The notes beneath the pieces were generated by a model, which was not told the origin of the DNA, made no database searches, and saw nothing but the letters and a program-made list of their open reading frames with translations. A stretch of DNA of 64,000 bases from Malaya genurostris (lineage: Eukaryota > Arthropoda > Insecta > Diptera > Culicidae): positions 178,898,866 to 178,962,865 of the forward strand of contig NC_080572.1 in the NCBI RefSeq assembly GCF_030247185.1. The letters run 5' to 3'. Made by a program: the position numbers and the translations under genes. Each line of letters begins with the position of its first letter. Positions within the stretch are counted from its first letter, which is position 1. Shown here piece after piece: positions 12,130-23,481 of the stretch.

Positions 12130-12845
12130 TGAAAATTCTAATTAGCCATTGGAAGTGACGATGCGACAATGGGAAAATCGTCTTAGTGCACTCAATTTTT
12201 TGCCCGGGTTGGCGGTTTAATGCATACGGTGCTGGTCTTACAAGCCAGTTGTCATATGTTCGAGCCCCGACCTGGAAGGATTCATAGTGTCAGTAGGATC
12301 GTAGTACTAGCCACGCAATGATTCTGCACGCTAAGAATCGGTTGCGAAGTCTGTTGAAACAGAAGGTTAAATTCCACTACAGGAATGTAATACCGAGGCT
12401 TTGCACTCAATTTTATCGGAAACGACTTAACCGATCCATCCAACATTTCATCCAGATCCGACTTCTGGTTCTGGAACTAAAGCGTGATAAGTGGAAAATT
12501 ACCAATTTCATGAGTATTTTCTCACGAACGATGGTCACAACAAGGAACAAATCCCATAAAACTGTCTGATAAATTCTTCTAGCTTGCAGACCTTGTTAGT
12601 TTGTGAGAATAAAAACTTAATTCGGCACTACTGGTCTCCCCTTTTCTTGTTCCGGAAGCACCGAGAGTAGTGAAAAATAACTCCAAAAGTAGAACTCACT
12701 TCGATTTCTCAGCGATGCTTTCACAAATCTTAAATTAAAGCTCATATTGTGTCAAAAGCTACTGCGAAATTTGATCTGAATCCGACTTTCGGTTCCGCAG
12801 TTACAGAGCTTTCAAAACGCCATATAGAATGACAATACAACACCG
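12130..12845 (+). mobile_element. family A fragment, split by a SINE
   Basis: The modules GATCCGACTTCTGGTTCTGG, CTTGTTCCGGAAGCACCG and AATCCGACTTTCGGTTCCG are diverged family A units. The SINE at 12200-12402 interrupts it. Both true ends are unclear. Confidence 0.5.
12200..12402 (+). mobile_element. tRNA-derived SINE with 12-bp target duplication
   Basis: The head, starting TTGCCCGGGTTGGCGG, resembles a tRNA gene: a weak box A near 12209-12225 and a good box B at 12258-12267 (GTTCGAGCCC). A tRNA-unrelated body follows. The direct repeat GCACTCAATTTT lies at 12188-12199 and 12403-12414, exactly flanking the unit, as expected from target-primed reverse transcription. It would be transcribed by RNA polymerase III and mobilised by a partner non-LTR element. 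It is similar in layout to mosquito Feilai-type SINEs; that name is inferred. Confidence 0.8.
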
Positions 12846-12951
12846 GTCCGTGCAACGTGGAAGAAGAAAACAAAAAAAGAAAGATGTGTGTTTTGTTCTA
12901 TTCCGTACACGCTATAAAGAAAACGAAACGGTTACGGATGTCTGCTACTGC

Positions 12952-13080
12952 TTTTTTTTTTTTCATAAATACGTTTATTTCTTAAGGCAATTTACATAAG
13001 TTTTTCTTTGCCGTAGAATCACTTCTACCTAGAATTCTTATCCTAATATAATACTAATATAGTCACAATGATTTGAGTTT
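12952..13080 (-). mobile_element. short 5'-truncated retroposed 3' end with poly(A)
   Basis: On the minus strand the sequence ends in CTTAAGAAATAAACGTATTT followed by about 12 A residues (T run at 12952-12963). AATAAA lies about 15 bases before the tail. It looks like the 3' UTR of a non-LTR element or transcript inserted by retroposition. No target duplication was found. Confidence 0.4.
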
Positions 13081-13399
13081 AATAAAACATATTTCTCTTA
13101 TTTTTAAATATCATTTTATTTGAACCAAACGATTAACTGCTATAGAAATTTTCCTAGAAAATTGAGTGAAATTATTTGTCACTGTCAAGTATTTTTATAT
13201 ATATAAAAAAAGGTAAAAAGCCGGTAGTGCAGTAATATCGATTTCAGTTATAACAATAATAATAATAATCCTACTAGATGTTTTATGCTGTTGATTCAAG
13301 CTGTTCAGCTTCGTTTAAATATGCAAAAGTAACAGAAACGCAGGTTCGCTTCGCTTGTTCGATTTCGTTTAATTGGTTTAATCGAAATAGAACACGAGA

Positions 13400-13815
13400 T
13401 AGTAAGTCTTGGTTTAACTAGGTTCAAAACTGTTGTAATTTCAAGGTCCGATTTGTTACTGGCAAACGAGCCAACTTCGGATATTTCGGTAATCTGTATC
13501 CGGTTTTGGAAGAATTGGAAGCAGTGATCAAAAATTGCAAATAGGATCGCACTCACTTTTCTTCAAGATGGCCAAATCGAATTCCACAAACTTATAGGTT
13601 CAAAGGAAAAGTCTTACAGCTTCATAAGGAATTCCTAAATTTGTGGTGGACACTACTTCCAGTTCAAGAACTACACGATGAACAGGATTTGTAGAGTTTG
13701 TTAGATTAAAATCGAACAAACTTTCCTATTTCTATTCAATGAAAAGTTGTGTAATATTTATGATGTTATGAGTAACATGAGAAAGGCATCATTACACTAC
13801 TAGGTGGATTAAATC
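13400..13815 (+). mobile_element. family A fragment, copy A3 (subtype a 3' end)
   Basis: The right end ACATGAGAAAGGCATCATTAC plus CTAGGTGGATTAAA matches copy A1. The body carries AATTCCACAAACTTATAGG and GGAATTCCTAAATTTG modules. It is useful as an uninterrupted counterpart for the copy at 60.8-61.9 kb that carries a DD41D insertion. Confidence 0.6.
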
Positions 13816-14177
13816 AGATTTTTATCTGTTTTTTTCTTCGTGATGGAACATGAACGTTAATTTCCATAAAAATGCGCCAATATCTTCTACAACTGTGCAG
13901 AAGACACCAATAAAAAAAAATCCAAGATAAAGCCACCAAATAATTAAAGGAACGAAATTGCAGATTTGAAACGTGAAGATGTTCGTCCGAAAGAACATGT
14001 GTATCTGGGACGAACGTTAATATTATCTTTCAGACTGTATAAGGACTGTCGATTTGATCATAAAATCATAAAATTCCGGTATGCAATAGGATAAGAGCAT
14101 TACTTCGAATCTCAATACTCTTGATTACTTGATCAATAGTTTGATAGAAGAATTCCTTTCCAGCATTACGGTTTTAC
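13816..14177. other. no recognisable feature
   Basis: No gene, repeat end or motif was recognised here. An A run lies near 13912-13921. Confidence 0.4.
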
Positions 14178-15972
14178 CTTTTTTACCTCTTTTTATAAAT
14201 ATAAAAAATAGGTATAGAATTCGCTCAAACTTTAGAAAAATTTTCCGAGGCCCGGAGGGCCGAATGTCATATACCAATCGATTCAGCTCGACGAACTGAG
14301 CAAATGTCCGTGTGTGTATGTGTGTGTGTGTGTCTGTATGTGTGTTGTCAACTAAGAGGTCGAGATCTCAGAGATGACTGGACCGATTTTGATCAAACTA
14401 GTCGCAAATGAAAGGTCTCCCCGTCACCCAAAACGCTATTGAATGGTTTTGAGATCGGATGTTTACTTTTTGAGTTATACAAAGTTTTATGTCAAAATTT
14501 TCAGTTTTTTGACAGTATCTGTCACAATTGACCTTGAAAACAGAATATGTTTTCAGACTTAGATTCCGCACGGTAATACCTATCCAACAAGCCATAGATT
14601 GTTAAAATCCGTCCATTTTTAACGGAGATATCGAAATTTTTGTGTAAGCGACTTTTTCCCTTATTCCAGCAGTAGAAGTTTTGAGCGCTGTTTGGCAAAG
14701 AAATGCTTGGGAGCAACATAAAACACGATTTTTTATACTGTTACATACAATTGTTTCTAAGTACCAAAAAGACTGTGTACAGCATCCTTTTTCAAGACAT
14801 TTTGCCTTGGACCGATTTTAGCACGGTTCGTTTTTGGCAACATAATCGTTCGAATATGACATATATAAACAAGATGATGGCAGAATTTTCGAGTTGAAAG
14901 CAATTCCATAATTATATTGATTTAAACTACTCACAGCTAAATGCTGGAAGAACATAACAGCCATATACCATTCGAATCAGTTCGTCGAGATCAGCAAATG
15001 CGTGTGTGACAAATAATTTCACTCAATTTTTTTCGAAGATGACTCATCTGTTTTCTACAAACTCAGATTCAAATGAAAAGTCGTATACCCCCAAACAAGG
15101 TTCCTGAGTTATGTTTGGTTCCGACCCCTGGTTCCGGAACTACAGGATTAAAAGAAATTAAAACTGTGTAACTCATTTTTCTCGTAGTTGGCTGAGCCTA
15201 TCTAAGAATCAAATGAAATCTAAGAATCATCTAAGATTCAAATGAAAATTTTTAAGATTCTATAAAACATCTTGTTTTTCAGTCAAATCCAATTTCCGGT
15301 TTTGGAGATACAGGGTGATTAGTATCAAAATGTCTATTTCACATAAATTAATCAGGTTTATCGGGTTAGCAGATTTGGATACTCGATAACCAAATAAACT
15401 AATTTCATTTTTGGTTGTATTCAGTTTTCGTTTCGTAAGGCACCCTAAATTTTAATTCGCACTACGATTCCTCAAAGATGTCTACATTGATTCTCAAACA
15501 TTTTGAAACAAATGTAAACTATACAGCTTCTCAGGTGAATTTATCTAACTTCGGCCATACCGATTTTAGAATTCCGGTTCCAGTATCAAATCGTTTCTAA
15601 AAGCTCAGTCGTTTTCTCAAAAAAAAACCTAATCGAATTTCAGAAACAAAAGTTCAAATTAAAATAAATCCAAATTTATCCAATTCTGACTTCCGATTCT
15701 CGAATTGTAGGATGATGAATTTTTAAAATTCAAAGCGATATAGCCGATGACAATCCCGAAAAGCTTCAAAGTTGGACTAAAAACTATTGCAATTTATCCG
15801 TCATCGTTTCGACATTACAGAGTAATGAGTGATTAAAATCTCAAATTGCCACTTAAAAAGACTGACATTAGAATAATGTCATGAAAACTGAAACACCGAA
15901 AAATATTCATGCAAAAAACACATGCGGATTGATAAAAAAAGGTATCATCTCACTGCTAGGTGAATTAAGCAA
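14178..15972 (+). mobile_element. family A element, copy A4 (subtype b), near complete
   Basis: It starts ACCTCTTTTTATAAATATAA, then AGGTATAGAATTCGCTCAAAC and GGCCCGGAGGGCCGAATG, and ends GGTATCATCTCACTGCTAGG then TGAATTAAGC. It runs nearly collinear with A2. It directly abuts the 3' end of a minus-strand Jockey-type element. Confidence 0.65.
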
Positions 15973-15975
15973 GTT

Positions 15976-17965
15976 TTATTTATAGGTATAAAAACCTTTA
16001 ATTTAGTAAACTTTTCGTCTTCGACTCATCAGTGCATAGTAGACCAATAATAACACCGTTATATCCATAATTAGTACGGTTAAGAGGCAATCGAAGAAAG
16101 ACGTTATTCCGAAGAGCTCTACTGCGTACATTTAAAGCAATTTCGCTGGGGAGTGCAGGGCAGTCTATTTTGTTGTTCAACATGTCGGCGATCAACTTAG
16201 CACGGGACAAATCACGTCGAATGCCAAGGGTGTCGAGCCCAATCAATAATCCGTAAGGGTTATTCCAAGGTAGCTGTCGAAGGGCAAAACGGACGAATCT
16301 TCGCTGTATTGGTTCTATTCGGTGGGAGCCGTTGAGGTAATATGGGTTCCATATCGTAGAGCAGTACTCGAGCGTTGTGCGAATGAATGAGCAATATAGA
16401 GACTTTAAACAATAAATGTATGTGAAATGTTTTGCTATTCTCATTACAAATCCTAAACTACGAGATGCCTTTGCTACAGTAAAGTTGATATGCTGCTTGA
16501 AAGACAATTGCTCGTCTAGAATTACACCGAGATCCTTAGCACATGTGGTTCTGTTGATCACTAATTCATCAAGGCAGTAGTTGTATCTAATGGGAACTTT
16601 TTTGCATGTGAACGTGTTGATTGATCATTTATCAATGTTCGATTTACCTCACACCACTTTGAAAAAATTTCAAGTTGGTGTTGGAGGAAAACAGTACCCT
16701 CGTTACTTCGAACTATTTGGAATAGCTTGAGATCATCAGCGAAAGATAAACGTGGACAATTCAGAAAAAGATTCACATCTTTAAAATACAGAAGCAAGAT
16801 CAGGGGTCCGAGATGGCTGTCTTGTGGAATCCCAGAAGAAGCGATGAACTCTTTGGATACAGAGTCATTTATCTTGATTGGCGATTATTAAGGTATGAAG
16901 AAAACCAACGCAGCATGTTAGAACCAAATCCCAATCTGTCTAACTTAGCAACAGCAATGGAGTGGTTAATTTTGTCAAAGGCAGCGGAAAGGTCCGTGTA
17001 GATAACGGCAGTTTGTAAACCGCAGGCTATAGCATCCATCACTAACGTCGTGAAGGTAAAGAGACTGGTAGTCGTAGACCGTTTCAGCATACATCCATGT
17101 TGTTTTTCTTCAATAAACCATTTACAATGGTTGAATATAGATTCAAGTATCACCATTTTGAAAAGCTTTGGAATAGCACTGAGCGAGGTAATTCCACGGT
17201 AGTTGTCGATGTCTTTTTTGTCTCCTTTTTATGAGCTTTAAACATGTATGAAAACTTCCTGGAATCAGCGAAGATCCCAGATGTTAGCGATAAACGAAAC
17301 ATTTGGCAGAGAGGTGAAATTAAACCGATGGAGCATTTTTTCACAAAGATTGCAGGAATACCGTCGGGTCCGGGAGAGCTCGAAGACTTCATTTTGGCGA
17401 TAGCCATTTTTACTGAATCTGGGTCAACACTGATAGTATACAACAACTGATGTGATACTGGAACGTTCATTGCTGCTTGGGCGATTTGGTTCGGTGACAA
17501 CACTTCATTGGAGAAAACGCTGGAAAACTTTTCGGAAAACAGTCGACAAATTTCATCTAGATTAGTTCCAACACTTATCCCATATACCATCGACGAGGGC
17601 AAATTCGATTCTTTTCGTTGATCGTTTACGTACTTCCAAAAAGATTTAGGATCAAACTTCAATTTGTTCTGAACATTCCGAAGGTAACGTGCGTAGCAAC
17701 GTTTTGCTGTCCTTTTATATAAAGAGTTGATGTGTACGTAGTTTGCGCGCAGTGCATACCCGCCATGCTTGGAATATTTTTTTAACGCAGATCTTTTAGA
17801 TGATTATAATCGTTTCAATTCAGTAGTTTGCCATGGAGCTTTTTTGAAAGCATTACTTCATCGTTTCGGTACATAATGATCTATAGCATACGTCAATGAT
17901 TTTGCTATAGTCTGCTTTTTGTCGTGAATACGACTTACTTTACTATGGGGCGCCTTTTCAAAATT
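15976..17965 (-). pseudogene. Jockey-superfamily non-LTR reverse transcriptase, 3' half, broken
   Basis: Four minus-strand ORFs together cover an RT domain. From right to left: a linker with SFWKYVNDQRKESN and the RT start (MKSSSSPGPDGIPAIF); motif A in VIYTDLSAAFDKINHS with its catalytic Asp; motif C in LSFADDLKLFQIV; and the thumb/C-terminal part (KDLGVILDEQLSFKQHI, PWNNPYGLLIGLDTLGIRRD) ending at 15998. Frameshifts separate the pieces and stops appear upstream of 17662. The short AT-rich 3' UTR faces copy A4. The likely 5' part (endonuclease) is at 22620-23150, on the far side of a Juan-like insertion. The clade name is approximate. Confidence 0.8.
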
Positions 17966-19382
17966 AACTCTCTGAAAGAGTGATACGTTTTTGATCGTGA
18001 ATATCTCTTGTGGTATCTAACGAATCAACATAATTTTTGCTACATGCCATCGGGAATATGATCACAATATTGTGATAAAATTTTCAGTTGTGTGACATAA
18101 TCTCAAACAATTCAAAATTAAAGTTTTCTGAAATGTTTGGTATGAACGAGTATCAAAGAGGATAATTCATAAGGCGCGTTTGCCTTTCTCGTATTTTGAA
18201 AGCTCATAGCTCAGTGATCTGTGAAAGGATTTTTATAATCTAACTACCAATAGAATCGAAATTTTTCAACTTAAGCGTGTATAGAAAAAGCATTGAAGTA
18301 TTTCAATAGTACACTATTGAAAAACCTGTCTCATTTGACCCATGTCAACACCAGCCAATCAGAACGCGTTCTGAGGAAGAGAACAAAATATCTGCTGCTG
18401 TACAGCAAATCGTTCGAGAAAACGTTCCGAACAGTGTTTAATATCGTAGTGAGTTCAACAATTTGAACCTTCTGAAAGGCAAGAATGAATCCCGTACAGC
18501 ATCTGGATAGTTTCTTTCAATGAAATGCAAATCCGAAATGGAATAATCCAAAATAAAATTCTATATGCTGCTATTTTTATAGCCGTTAGGAGCGCCCATT
18601 AGTGAAAAAGCTACAAACGAAATCAGGTAAAAACAAACCTCTCAACAAAAATTGTTTCAGTTTAGATTCTATCGCCATTGCGAGCCAGTGTTGCCACTTT
18701 TCCTTGAGGTCAGGTACTTATACTCGTAAATGTACTAGCATAATAAAAAGCTTGAGGCACCAATCCACAAAGGCAGGCTTCCAACAACGACTGATCGGTG
18801 GCTTATAGAGGCATCATTACTATTCTAATCGGACAAGCAAAACAAAGTTGAGATTATAAAACAATAATTATTTTTTTTCCATTGATATCTAGAGATATAA
18901 TGTTGGATCTGGAGATTTCTGGTAAAATAATGCTAAATCCGTAGATTTCATATGATTCATCCGTAGATCCGTAGAAAAGACAGAAATTCGTAGATCTACG
19001 GATAAATCCGTAGGGTAGGCATCGCTGCTGCGAGCAGATGTATTTTGTGTCGTTTGAAAAGCTAGTTTCGCTTCCGACAAGAGTGATTACGGCACAGCTG
19101 CCAGTCATTTGCATTGGTGAAAAAACAACGGTGGAGAGCATCACACAAAATCAGCCGTTCTAATGGCTCTGAAAGTTTTCTAAAGAACTATTAAGATTTC
19201 TTGCTCGCAAATCGAAGGGAAATATCCTCAGTTTAGTGAGAATCTAGAACTGTTTGATTCGATTTTTGCACTTTTCGCTGTGTGAAATTCACAGTAATCT
19301 AGATTAAGTGAAGCCTTCTTTGTTTTTGCGAAAAATTTGGAAAAGGGGAATGCTTGCATAATTCATACAAATGATCAACTAA
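17966..19382. other. unclassified 1.4-kb stretch inside the split Jockey-type element
   Basis: No coding motif was found. It holds a perfect 16-bp palindrome ATCACAATATTGTGAT at 18061-18076, and a cluster of CCGTAGAT motifs in both orientations at about 18930-19015. It may be 5' sequence of the Juan-like element, an earlier insertion, or both. The ORF1 part expected for a full Juan element is not visible here. Confidence 0.35.
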
Positions 19383-19706
19383 TTGATATTCGGAAGTGTT
19401 AAGGAACATTTCAGTTATTGCAGTTCTTCTTCTAACGAAAACAATTTATTAATAGGTAGACCGGCCAAATCATCTTCTTCTAATGGCAGTCTACCTACAA
19501 ATATTCCTTCAATGCCATTCGCTTCTTTAAATGAAGTCGATTTAGGCGATATAACTGAAAATAAAATGATCTACCTACAAGATCAACTTTTTCAAATGAT
19601 CATCCAAATGAATTCGACTTCATCACTTTTTGAAGCATTTCAAATCGGATGGAAATTTGCAAATAATATTATAATGAATTTAAAATTTAACAGTGATGTT
19701 AAATAA
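19383..19706 (+). CDS. C-terminal part of Juan-like ORF1, 5'-truncated
   Basis: The frame gives about 107 residues reading FGSVKEHFSY at the start and IGWKFANNIIMNLKFNSD near the end, then stops at 19706, overlapping the ORF2 start at 19693 by 14 bases in another frame. In Jockey-clade elements ORF1 encodes an RNA-binding Gag-like protein, and ORF1/ORF2 overlap or near-overlap is usual. The zinc knuckles expected further upstream are not visible, so this copy appears truncated near 19383. The first codon is not a true start. Confidence 0.6.
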   Translation: MIFGSVKEHFSYCSSSSNENNLLIGRPAKSSSSNGSLPTNIPSMPFASLNEVDLGDITENKMIYLQDQLFQMIIQMNSTSSLFEAFQIGWKFANNIIMNLKFNSDVK

Positions 19707-22347
19707 TTATTTGAATATTTTAAATTGGAATGCTCGATCTTTGAAATCGAGTGAAGATGAATTTTATAATTTTCTCAAAGTTCACAAAATTCGTATTGCC
19801 ATTGTGACAGAAACTTTTCTTAAACCAAATGTAAAATTGAAAAGTAATCCACATTATGTGGTTCATCGATTTGACAGGTTTACTGGAATTGGTGGTGGAG
19901 TTGCCATTTTTGTCCAACGGCAAATTAAACATCGAATTTTACCTTCTTTCAATACTAAAGTTATTGAAAGCTTGGGAATCGAAGTTGAAACCATTCATGG
20001 AATTTATTTTATCGCTGGAGCATATTTGCCATTCCAATGCACCGGCAAACAATTAAATTTCTTTAAAGGCGATTTGCAAAAACTTACAAGATATCGATCG
20101 AAATTTTTCTTAATAGGGGACTTAAATGCTAAGCATGTCCAGTGGAATTGTAGGCAAAATAACAGTAATGGTAAAATACTTCATAATCAACTCTCAGCTG
20201 GTTACTTTACAGTTCTTCATCCCAGTAATCCTACTTGTTTCTCTTCCGTGAAAAACCCGTCTACAATTGATCTGGTTCTAACGGATCAAAGTCACATTTG
20301 TAGTGAACCGATTACTCATGCTGATTTTGACTCAGATCATCTTCCTGTAACATTCAGACTTTCCAACGAAGCTATAATTAATCCAATTAGTTCTATTTTC
20401 AACTATCATAGAGCTAATTGGTTGGATTACAGATCTCACATTGAAAATCATGTGGATCATGAAACTATTTTAGAAAATTCTGCGGACATCGACACAGCAA
20501 TTGATAATTTGAATCATTATATTATCGAAGCTAGAAATCTTTCAGTTCCCAAAGCTCAAACTAAATTAAATTCTCCTATCATCGATGACAATCTTCAACT
20601 GCTCATTCGGTTGAAGAATGTTCGTCGACGACAATATCAACGTTCTCGTGATCCTGCTATGAAAAACATAGTTAAGGATTTACAAAAAGAAATTAAACAT
20701 AGATTTACTCTTTTGCGAAATGAAAATTTCGCTAAAGAAGTTGAACAAATTAAACCATATTCTAAACCTTTCTGGAAACTTTCTAAGGTTCTTAAGAAAC
20801 CTCAGAAACCAATTCCTGCTCTCAAGGAAGGAAATCAAATACTTCTTACAAATGGTGAAAAAGCTCAAAAGCTAGCTCAGCAGTTCGAGAGTGTCCACAA
20901 TTTTAATTTAAACGTTGTGAGTCCTATTAAAAATGAAGTCTCACTGAAGTATGATCATATTTCAACCCAAGTGTTATCACACGATGACATTATTGAGACG
21001 AATTTTGATGAAATTAAATCAATTATTAGGAAACTCAAAAACATGAAGGCTCCTGGTAATGATGGAATTTTTAATATTCTTATTAAAAATCTTCCCGATG
21101 TTGCCTTGAGACTCCTGGTTAAAATTTTCAACAAGTGTTTTTCATTAGCTTACTTCCCAAAAAGATGGAAAAACGCTAAAGTAATTCCTATCCTAAAACC
21201 TGATAAAAACCCAGCAAAAACATCAAGTTATCGCCCAATTAGCTTACTTTCTTCTATCAGTAAACTTTTTGAAAAAATTATCTTGTTAAGAATGATGACT
21301 CATATAAATGAGAATTCAATTTTTTTACCAGAGCAGTTTGGATTTCGTCATGAACATTCAACTACTCATCAACCTGTCAGAGTAACGAACATGATAAAAT
21401 CAAATAAATCTTCTGGGTTATCCACTGGAGTTGCTCTTCTAGACATAGAAAAAGCATTCGACAGTGTTTGGCACAAAGGTTTAATAGCAAAAATGTCTGA
21501 TTTCCAGTTTCCTATTTATTTGATCAAAATGATTCAAAATTATTTAACTGATCGTACTCTTCAGGTTAGCTATCAGAATTGTAAATCTGAATTGCTACCC
21601 GTACGAGCCGGTGTTCCGCAGGGTTCGAGTGTAGCTCCAATCTTGTATAATATTTTCACTTCTGATCTTCCAAATCTACCCGTTGGTTGTCAGAAATCGC
21701 TATTCTGTGACGACACAAGTCTGTTAGCCACAGGTAGAAATCTAAGAGTGATCTGCAGTCGCCTACAAAGAAGTTTAAATATTTTCAGTGATTATCTGTC
21801 AAAATGGAAAATTAAACCAAATGCAGCAAAAACGCAATTAATTATCTTTCCTCACAAGCCAAGAGCTTCTTTTCTTAAACCAAACAATAATCACACTCTC
21901 AAATTGAATGGCTTGGAATTGACATGGTCTGATCAAGCTAAATACTTAGGTTTAACGTATGACAAAAAACTCACTTTCAAGGATCACATTGAAGGAATCC
22001 AGGCAAAGTGTAATAAATATATTAAATGTTTATATCCTCTTATAAACAGAAATTCTAAGCTCTGTCTAAAAAACAAATTGTTAATTTATAAACAAATTTT
22101 CAGACCAGCCATGCTTTATGCGGTACCAATTTGGTCAAGCTGTTGTTCCACCAGGAAGAAAACGCTTCAAAGGATTCAGAATAAAATTCTGAAAATGATT
22201 CTGAAGCGTCCTCCCTGGTTTAGTACAAATGAGTTACACAGACTCACAAATATAGAACCATTAGATGTAATGTCACATAATATTATAAGCAAATTCCGAC
22301 AAAAATCGATGCAATCTTCAATTGAATCGATTCGCTCTCTGTATTAG
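19693..22347 (+). CDS. Juan-like (Jockey clade) ORF2: endonuclease plus reverse transcriptase, intact
   Basis: An uninterrupted 884-residue frame. The APE-type endonuclease covers about residues 8-225: N13 in NWNARS, E40 in VTET, D143/N145 in IGDLNAKH, and D215-H216 in DSDHLP. The reverse transcriptase lies at about 450-750: motif A D584 in ALLDIEKAFD, PQGSS at 642-646, and the active-site pair D673-D674 in FCDD. The usual small residue before the Asp pair is Cys here, not Ala. A C-terminal segment (GLTYDKKLTFKDHI, WSSCCSTRKKTLQRIQNKIL) follows. The protein would nick DNA and copy its own RNA into the site. With all catalytic residues present it may still act in trans, although the upstream ORF1 is truncated. 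The start with two Met codons overlaps the end of ORF1. Confidence 0.92.
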   Translation: MMLNNYLNILNWNARSLKSSEDEFYNFLKVHKIRIAIVTETFLKPNVKLKSNPHYVVHRFDRFTGIGGGVAIFVQRQIKHRILPSFNTKVIESLGIEVETIHGIYFIAGAYLPFQCTGKQLNFFKGDLQKLTRYRSKFFLIGDLNAKHVQWNCRQNNSNGKILHNQLSAGYFTVLHPSNPTCFSSVKNPSTIDLVLTDQSHICSEPITHADFDSDHLPVTFRLSNEAIINPISSIFNYHRANWLDYRSHIENHVDHETILENSADIDTAIDNLNHYIIEARNLSVPKAQTKLNSPIIDDNLQLLIRLKNVRRRQYQRSRDPAMKNIVKDLQKEIKHRFTLLRNENFAKEVEQIKPYSKPFWKLSKVLKKPQKPIPALKEGNQILLTNGEKAQKLAQQFESVHNFNLNVVSPIKNEVSLKYDHISTQVLSHDDIIETNFDEIKSIIRKLKNMKAPGNDGIFNILIKNLPDVALRLLVKIFNKCFSLAYFPKRWKNAKVIPILKPDKNPAKTSSYRPISLLSSISKLFEKIILLRMMTHINENSIFLPEQFGFRHEHSTTHQPVRVTNMIKSNKSSGLSTGVALLDIEKAFDSVWHKGLIAKMSDFQFPIYLIKMIQNYLTDRTLQVSYQNCKSELLPVRAGVPQGSSVAPILYNIFTSDLPNLPVGCQKSLFCDDTSLLATGRNLRVICSRLQRSLNIFSDYLSKWKIKPNAAKTQLIIFPHKPRASFLKPNNNHTLKLNGLELTWSDQAKYLGLTYDKKLTFKDHIEGIQAKCNKYIKCLYPLINRNSKLCLKNKLLIYKQIFRPAMLYAVPIWSSCCSTRKKTLQRIQNKILKMILKRPPWFSTNELHRLTNIEPLDVMSHNIISKFRQKSMQSSIESIRSLY

Positions 22348-22563
22348 TTAGTAAGTTAGTATATAAGTTCCTTTTCCCCATTACACAATACAAGTAGGTT
22401 TAGAATTTTCCCTAAACAAAAATCTCAGAATTGCGGAAGCAAATGATGTCTTCATGGTAATAACCAAATCATATATATATAACAGGGCTGAAAAGTCACC
22501 ACTTGTGGCTGAACACCCAATTTAAATCTTAATAATTTAATTTTAACTCATATTCCAATAAAT

Positions 22564-22602
<39 letters not shown>
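22348..22602 (+). other. 3' UTR and poly(A) tail of the Juan-like element
   Basis: A short untranslated region follows the ORF2 stop. AATAAA lies at 22557-22562, and a run of 31 A residues at 22572-22602 marks the retroposed end. I found no convincing target duplication after the tail (the next bases are CATTTTAGTTATG). Confidence 0.8.
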
Positions 22603-22603
<1 letters not shown>

Positions 22604-22619
22604 ATTTTAGTTATGTCTC

Positions 22620-23150
22620 TGACATTACCCACCCGCCTTTTTATAATCATATCTGACGATTCCATGTACATTGGAGCTATGAGACTGTCGAGAAGCTTCT
22701 ATCTCAAGGCATAAAGGAGGGTGTTGCCTGATATATTTCACCATATTTCATGCAGCAGCAATCTTGGGAGCGGAATCGGATTTACGTCAAAAACAAAGAT
22801 CCAGTATTTTATTGTTTTCATTCGTCACGTGGTTGAATTGGCGCAACAGATTTGTGCTGTAACGATCAAGTAAACTGATACTGCCAGCATGAAAAGATGA
22901 CTGCGAAGGATCCTCGGAAAGAAAGACGTTCGAAGCTGGGCGCCATTTTAGATTGGGAAAGTTGAAATCCCCAACGATTAATATTTCGTCAACAGGGCAA
23001 GCGTAAGAGCATATCTCTTCGAGGGACAAAAGATGGGCATCGATCAACGACAGGTCACGAGTACGATCCGGCGGTAAATAAACCGTACAGAAAAAAGTTG
23101 AGTAACTAGCCAACTTAATTTGTACCCATACCTGTTCAACGCAACTACCA
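22620..23150 (-). pseudogene. endonuclease part of a Jockey-superfamily element, broken
   Basis: The minus frame at 23113-22787 reads YSTFFCTVYLPPDRTRD and DEILIVGDFNFPNLKW, the GDFN motif of APE-type endonucleases, then NNKILDLCF. Other frames carry the flanking parts (KLASYSTFF upstream, VRYDYKKA downstream). It has the same strand and family appearance as the RT half at 15976-17965, with the intervening DNA made of a 1.4-kb stretch and the Juan-like element, so the two are probably halves of one element. A short segment between the halves seems to be missing. Confidence 0.65.
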
Positions 23151-23185
23151 CTGGTACATTGGATTAGTTGTAGTACAAGTACAAA

Positions 23186-23481
23186 CTCTAGTAGTTTTTA
23201 TTCAAATTTTGAAGTTTTTATACGATTTTGCCATCGTACGGTTTAAATTTTTGTTAAATCCGAAAATATGCAGTAATTGGTAGTACCATTCGACTAGGTC
23301 TCATTTGACCCTAAAATTGTAAATAGCTAGTGCGATTATTTGACACATACACACACATACAAAGACACTGCTCAGTTCGATGAATTGAGTCGAATAGAAA
23401 AAGACACTTGGCCCTACGGGCCAATTTTTATTAGTCGATTTTTCAAGTGATTGCATAACCTTTCTATATGAGAAATACTTA
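23186..23481 (-). mobile_element. family A fragment, 5' part (subtype a)
   Basis: Reverse-complement matches to copy A1 include the GT run, the GAACTGAGCAGTG block and the terminal TTTCTCATATAGAAAGG. It meets the next family A piece head to head at about 23481. Confidence 0.55.

Noticed and set aside
22348..22630. Target-site duplication for the Juan-like element
   Set aside because: The bases after the poly(A) run do not recur at the apparent 5' edge near 19383, so none is claimed.
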